Positions 55,823-59,350 of a DNA stretch of 59,350 nt are shown in pieces. Both the position numbers and the translations under genes were made by a program. This DNA is from Thauera aminoaromatica S2 (GTDB taxonomy: Bacteria; Pseudomonadota; Gammaproteobacteria; Burkholderiales; Rhodocyclaceae). The notes under the pieces are model-generated. The model was not told the DNA's origin and ran no database searches. It saw only the letters and a program-made list of their open reading frames with translations. The DNA lies in assembly GCF_000310185.1 (NCBI RefSeq), contig NZ_AMXD01000006.1, positions 1 through 59,350 on the forward strand, given 5' to 3'. Position 1 is the stretch's first letter, and each line of letters starts with the position of its first letter.

Positions 55823-56386
55823 TTAGATCTTGCCGACCAGGTCGATCGACGGGGCCAGCGTGGCTTCGCCTTCCTTCCACTTCGCCGGGCACACTTCGTT
55901 CGGGTGCGAGGCGACGTACTGGGCGGCCTTGAGCTTGCGCACGGTCTCGGTCACGTCACGGGCGATGGCGTTGTCGTGCACTTCCATCGTCTTGATGACG
56001 CCTTCCGGGTCGATCACGAAGGTGCCGCGCAGGGCCAGGCCGGCTTCCTCGATATGCACGCCGAAGGCGCGGGTCAGCTGGTGGGTCGGATCGCCGACCA
56101 GCGGGAACTTGGCCTTGCCGACGGCCGGCGAAGTCTCGTGCCAGACCTTGTGCGAGAAGTGGGTGTCGGTGGTGACGATGTAGACCTCTGCGCCGGCCTT
56201 CTGGAACTCGGCGTAGTGCTCGGCCGCGTCCTCGATCTCGGTCGGGCAGTTGAAGGTGAAGGCGGCCGGCATGAAGATCACCACGGACCACTTGCCCTTC
56301 ATGCTCGCATCGGAGACTTCGACGAACTTGCCGTTGTGGAAGGCCTGGGCTTTGAACGGTTGAACCTGGGTGTTGATCAGCGACAT
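55823..56386 (-). CDS. ahpC: Alkyl hydroperoxide reductase subunit C (peroxiredoxin)
   Basis: 187 residues from [17 protein letters not shown] is ten bases upstream. Peroxidatic Cys in [14 protein letters not shown], resolving Cys in [11 protein letters not shown]. Reduces organic and hydrogen peroxides with AhpF. Usually under OxyR; I could not fix a full OxyR site in the upstream 120 bp. Confidence 0.97.
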   Translation of the reverse strand: MSLINTQVQPFKAQAFHNGKFVEVSDASMKGKWSVVIFMPAAFTFNCPTEIEDAAEHYAEFQKAGAEVYIVTTDTHFSHKVWHETSPAVGKAKFPLVGDPTHQLTRAFGVHIEEAGLALRGTFVIDPEGVIKTMEVHDNAIARDVTETVRKLKAAQYVASHPNEVCPAKWKEGEATLAPSIDLVGKI

Positions 56387-56618
56387 CTGTAATCCTCCAG
56401 AAGGGTTGTTGGAACGGTTCGGTGCAACTCGATGGAGCAAAGTTTAGACCGGTTCCTTGAATTGCTCTAATTGATTATGGAGATCCAGTCGATTGGAGGT
56501 CCCTATGGACTCGCGATTACCGGAGTGCATCGTCGATCGCGCCGCCACCGCCCGGGACAACGTCCGCGGGCAGCGTGCAAACGACGATCGAATGTAACTG
56601 GGGACGGATGACGAAAGT

Positions 56619-57515
56619 TCAAGTGCCGGCGAGATGCCGCCGCACCGAGATCGCCGCGCCCAGCCAGCCGAGGAAGGCCGCGAAGGCGACGATCGCCAGG
56701 CTGGCCTCGGGCTCGGGCCCGCTCAGCGCGAAGACGGCGCCGTAGGTCTCGGCGAGCCGCGCCACCGGGGCGGCGAGCGCCTCGATGCCGAGCGCCATGG
56801 TGCCGAGCGCGACGAGACCGCCGAGCGCGCCCTGCAGGCCGCCGAACCAGTAGAAGGGGCGGCGGATGAAGGGATCGGTGGCGCCGAGCAGCCGGCTCAC
56901 CGCGATCTCCTGGCGCTGGGTGAGGATCTGCAGGCGAATGGTGTTGAAGGTGACCACCACCAGCGCGAAGCCGAGCAGGCCGGCGAGCATCAGCACCGCC
57001 GAACGTCCAAGCCCGAGCAGCGCATGCAGGCGCTCGACCCAGGCCGAGTCGAGCTGCACGTGCGCCACCTTGGGCCAGGAGCGCATGCGCTCGGCCATGC
57101 GCTCGAACAGCGCCGGATCCTCGCGGCGCGGCGCGAGCACGAAGGCGTCGGGCAGCGGGTTGGCCTTGAGCCCGCCGAGCACGTCGCCCAGGCCTGCAGC
57201 CTCGAGCTGGCGCAAGCCCTCGTCGCGTGGCACGAAGCGGTAGCTGGCGAGTTCGCTCTCGCCTTTCAGGCGCTGCTCGATCGCGGCGACCTCGGCCGCG
57301 CCGGCGTTCATGTCCAGGAACAGGCTGATCTCGGGCGTGCCGGAGACGCCGCGCGCCAGCGAGCCGAGGTTGTCGAGGAGCAGGTAGCCGCCGCCCGGCA
57401 GCGACAGCGCGATGCCGACCACCAGTGCCGACAGCAGGGTGCCTACGGGCTGCGACACCAGCCGGTGCAGTGCGTGACGGATCGCACGCAGGTGCAGGTA
57501 GAACCAGTTGATCAC
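56619..57515 (-). CDS. ftsX: Cell-division membrane protein FtsX
   Basis: 298 residues from a GTG overlapping the ftsE stop. Four transmembrane helices (SALVVGIALSLPGGGYLLL; VLMLAGLLGFALVVVTF; ALGGLVALGTMALGIEALA; ASLAIVAFAAFLGWLGAAI) flank a large periplasmic loop that, in the FtsEX complex, activates septal peptidoglycan hydrolases. C-terminal RQEIAVSRLLGATDPFIRRPF is conserved. Confidence 0.95.
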   Translation of the reverse strand: MINWFYLHLRAIRHALHRLVSQPVGTLLSALVVGIALSLPGGGYLLLDNLGSLARGVSGTPEISLFLDMNAGAAEVAAIEQRLKGESELASYRFVPRDEGLRQLEAAGLGDVLGGLKANPLPDAFVLAPRREDPALFERMAERMRSWPKVAHVQLDSAWVERLHALLGLGRSAVLMLAGLLGFALVVVTFNTIRLQILTQRQEIAVSRLLGATDPFIRRPFYWFGGLQGALGGLVALGTMALGIEALAAPVARLAETYGAVFALSGPEPEASLAIVAFAAFLGWLGAAISVRRHLAGT

Positions 57516-58210
57516 GCCGCAACCTCCTCCTGCGCCGGCCGTCCGCCCGGGCGCGAGTCCTCGACCAGCTGCCCCTTGGCCAGCACGAGCCGGCGCGGCC
57601 GGCTGGCGGCGAACAGGCTGGCGTCGTGGGTGGACACGAGCACGGTGACGCCGGCCTGGTTGAAGGAGCGGAACAGTGCCGCGATGTCGGCGGCGTAGGC
57701 GGGGTCGAGGTGGGCGGTGGGCTCGTCGGCGATGAGGATCGACGGCCGGTTGACGATCGCGCGCGCGATCGCCACGCGCTGCTGCTCGCCGCCCGACAGA
57801 CCCGCCGGCATCTCCTTGCCACGCCCGTCCAGGCCCACGCGCTCGAGCGCGGCCGCCACCCGCTTCGCGGCGTCGGCCGCGGGGTGGCCGGTGATCACCA
57901 GCGGCAGCATCACGTTGTCGTAGACGTTGCGGTCGAACAGCAGCCGGCTCTCCTGCAGCACCAGGCCGAGGTTGCGGCGCAGGTAGGGGATGGCCGTGCG
58001 CGGCAGGTGCGACACGTCCTGACCGTTGATCAGCACACGACCGGCGGTCGGGCGCTCGATGACCGGGATGAGCTTGAACAGCGTGCTCTTGCCCGCGCCG
58101 GAATGGCCGGAGAGCACGACCAGCTCGCCATGGCGGATCTCGAAGCTGACGCCCGCCAGCGCCGTGTAGCCGCCCGCATAGCGCTTGGCCACGTCCTCGA
58201 AGACGATCAT
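57512..58210 (-). CDS. ftsE: Cell-division ATP-binding protein FtsE
   Basis: 232 residues with Walker A GHSGAGKST, signature LSGGEQQRVAIARAIV and Walker B ILIADEPTAHLD. The MIVFEDVAKRYAGG start is typical of FtsE. Start overlaps the ftsY stop by 3 bp and stop overlaps the ftsX start, so ftsY-ftsE-ftsX is one operon. Confidence 0.96.
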   Translation of the reverse strand: MIVFEDVAKRYAGGYTALAGVSFEIRHGELVVLSGHSGAGKSTLFKLIPVIERPTAGRVLINGQDVSHLPRTAIPYLRRNLGLVLQESRLLFDRNVYDNVMLPLVITGHPAADAAKRVAAALERVGLDGRGKEMPAGLSGGEQQRVAIARAIVNRPSILIADEPTAHLDPAYAADIAALFRSFNQAGVTVLVSTHDASLFAASRPRRLVLAKGQLVEDSRPGGRPAQEEVAA

Positions 58211-59350
58211 CTGCGCGCTTCCGCTCCCGCCTTGACCGCACCGGCACCCGGCTCGAAGAGCGCATCGACGAACTCGCGCGCCTTGAACGGCTGCAGGTCG
58301 TCGATGCCCTCGCCGACGCCGATGAAGCGCAGCGGCTTGGGGCACTGGCGCGCGATCGCCGCCAGCACGCCGCCCTTGGCGGTGCCGTCGAGCTTGGTGA
58401 CCACCAGGCCGGTGACGCCGATCGCCTTGTCGAAGGCCTTCACCTGGGCGAGCGCGTTCTGGCCGATGTTGGCGTCGAGCACCAGCAGCACCTCGTGCGG
58501 CCCGCTCGGGTCGGCCTTGGCGATCACCCGGCGCACCTTGGCGATCTCTTCCATGAGGTGGAGCTGGGTGGGCAGGCGGCCGGCGGTGTCGGCGAGCACG
58601 ACGTCGATCTTGCGCGCACGTGCGGCGTTGATGGCGTCGAAGATCACCGCCGCGGCGTCGCCGCTGTCCTGCGCCACCACGGTGACGTTGTTGCGCTCGC
58701 CCCAGGTCATCAGCTGCTCGCGCGCGGCGGCGCGGAAGGTGTCGCCCGCGGCGAGCAGCACGCTCTTGCCATGGGCCTGGAAGTACTTGGCCAGCTTGCC
58801 GATCGAGGTCGTCTTCCCGGAGCCGTTGACGCCCGCGATCATGATGATGAAGGGGCGATGACCTGCGACCTCGAGCGGCGCTTCGAGCGGCGCGATGATC
58901 TCGTGCAGGCCGTCGGCGAGCGCCTTCTGCAGCTGGTCGGCGGTCTCCAGGCGGTCGCGCTTCCAGCGCCGGCGCAGGTCGTCGATCAGGTGCTGGGTGG
59001 CGTCGACGCCGCAGTCGGCCATCAGCAGGGTGGATTCGAGCTCCTCGAGCAGGTCCTCGTCGATCTTGCGCAGGCCGAACAGGCTCGCCAGCCCTCCGCC
59101 GATCTGGTTTCGAGTGCGCGCGAGGCCGGCCTTGAGGCGCTCGGTCCACGACTTCTTCGCGACCGCGGCGGCGGCGGACGGCTCCGGCTCCGGCTCCGGC
59201 TCGGCTTCGGGTTCGGCTTCGATCGCCGGCTCGACCGCGACGGGGGCTTCGGGCGTCGACTCGCCCGGGGGTTCCGGCTGCGGCTCGGGCACGGCTTCGG
59301 CTGGCGCCTGCGCAGCGGGCTCCGGCTCGGCAAGGGCCGCCGCCTCGGCG
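58207..59350 (-). CDS. ftsY: Signal recognition particle receptor FtsY (5' part outside window)
   Basis: The NG domain is complete: N-domain four-helix bundle, G1 GVNGSGKTTSIGKLA, DTFRAAAREQL, DTAGRLPTQ, TKLDGTAKGG and the closing GVGEGIDDLQPF. Upstream lies a long acidic Pro/Glu/Ala region (PEPEPEPS) typical of the proteobacterial A domain. The frame stays open past the last in-window GTG (59292) to the window edge, so the true start lies outside. It docks ribosome-SRP complexes at the membrane. Confidence 0.95.
   Translation of the reverse strand, partial: AEAAALAEPEPAAQAPAEAVPEPQPEPPGESTPEAPVAVEPAIEAEPEAEPEPEPEPSAAAAVAKKSWTERLKAGLARTRNQIGGGLASLFGLRKIDEDLLEELESTLLMADCGVDATQHLIDDLRRRWKRDRLETADQLQKALADGLHEIIAPLEAPLEVAGHRPFIIMIAGVNGSGKTTSIGKLAKYFQAHGKSVLLAAGDTFRAAAREQLMTWGERNNVTVVAQDSGDAAAVIFDAINAARARKIDVVLADTAGRLPTQLHLMEEIAKVRRVIAKADPSGPHEVLLVLDANIGQNALAQVKAFDKAIGVTGLVVTKLDGTAKGGVLAAIARQCPKPLRFIGVGEGIDDLQPFKAREFVDALFEPGAGAVKAGAEARR

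Overview
High GC, the plus/minus operon layout and the housekeeping genes (GlmU-GlmS, fused MaoC-phosphate acetyltransferase with AckA, AhpC/AhpF, FtsY-FtsE-FtsX) point to a betaproteobacterium, most likely Rhodocyclales (Thauera/Azoarcus type). This is inference from protein character; no marker gene such as 16S rRNA lies in the window.

Positions 1-10,670 hold accessory defence genes, all on the minus strand. They are a type I restriction-modification operon (RHH protein, hsdR, hsdM, hsdS) that runs through overlapping stop/start codons into a Septu-like ATPase + HNH pair, preceded by a RES/Xre toxin-antitoxin operon with a perfect 14-bp inverted-repeat operator.

Positions 10,671-41,887 form the main discovery: a 31.2-kb segment with Tn7-type architecture. 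It has near-identical termini beginning TGT, a 5-bp target duplication (CCGGA), three spaced end repeats on the left and three repeats with an exact 20-bp period on the right. It is inserted 22 bp past the glmS stop codon with the compact end towards glmS, which is the classical attTn7 position and orientation. No tnsA, B, C, D or E gene is recognisable inside, so it looks like a decayed or trans-mobilised Tn7-like island. Its cargo, left to right: a group II intron; an IS91-like element carrying a tyrosine recombinase; a czc/cop-type metal response cluster (czcS, czcR, DUF4148, czcI, czcC, a small His-rich protein, czcB) cut off by an IS21 copy that also truncates a second gene; a CoiA-like nuclease beside a membrane protein; an H-NS-type silencer; a SRAP (YedK/HMCES) protein; a low-GC cluster of SGNH hydrolase, PhoD-like phosphoesterase, small membrane protein and class 3 lipase; an IS1182 copy; a SLATT-like protein; an ISAs1 transposase; a SIR2-HerA antiphage pair; a GIY-YIG-like protein; a single integron-type gene cassette with its own attC; and a zinc-ribbon protein at the right end.

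Positions 41,888-59,350 are chromosomal core: glmS/glmU (amino sugar synthesis); maoC-pta and ackA (acyl/acetate metabolism); a REP-like tandem array; gamma-glutamyltransferase; a heme-motif diguanylate cyclase; an ABC exporter; ahpF/ahpC (peroxide defence); and ftsX/ftsE/ftsY, the last running off the window.

The layout reads as a defence and resistance island inserted at glmS. Pre-insertion geometry suggests the transposon also separated the -35 box from the -10 box of the toxin-antitoxin promoter.
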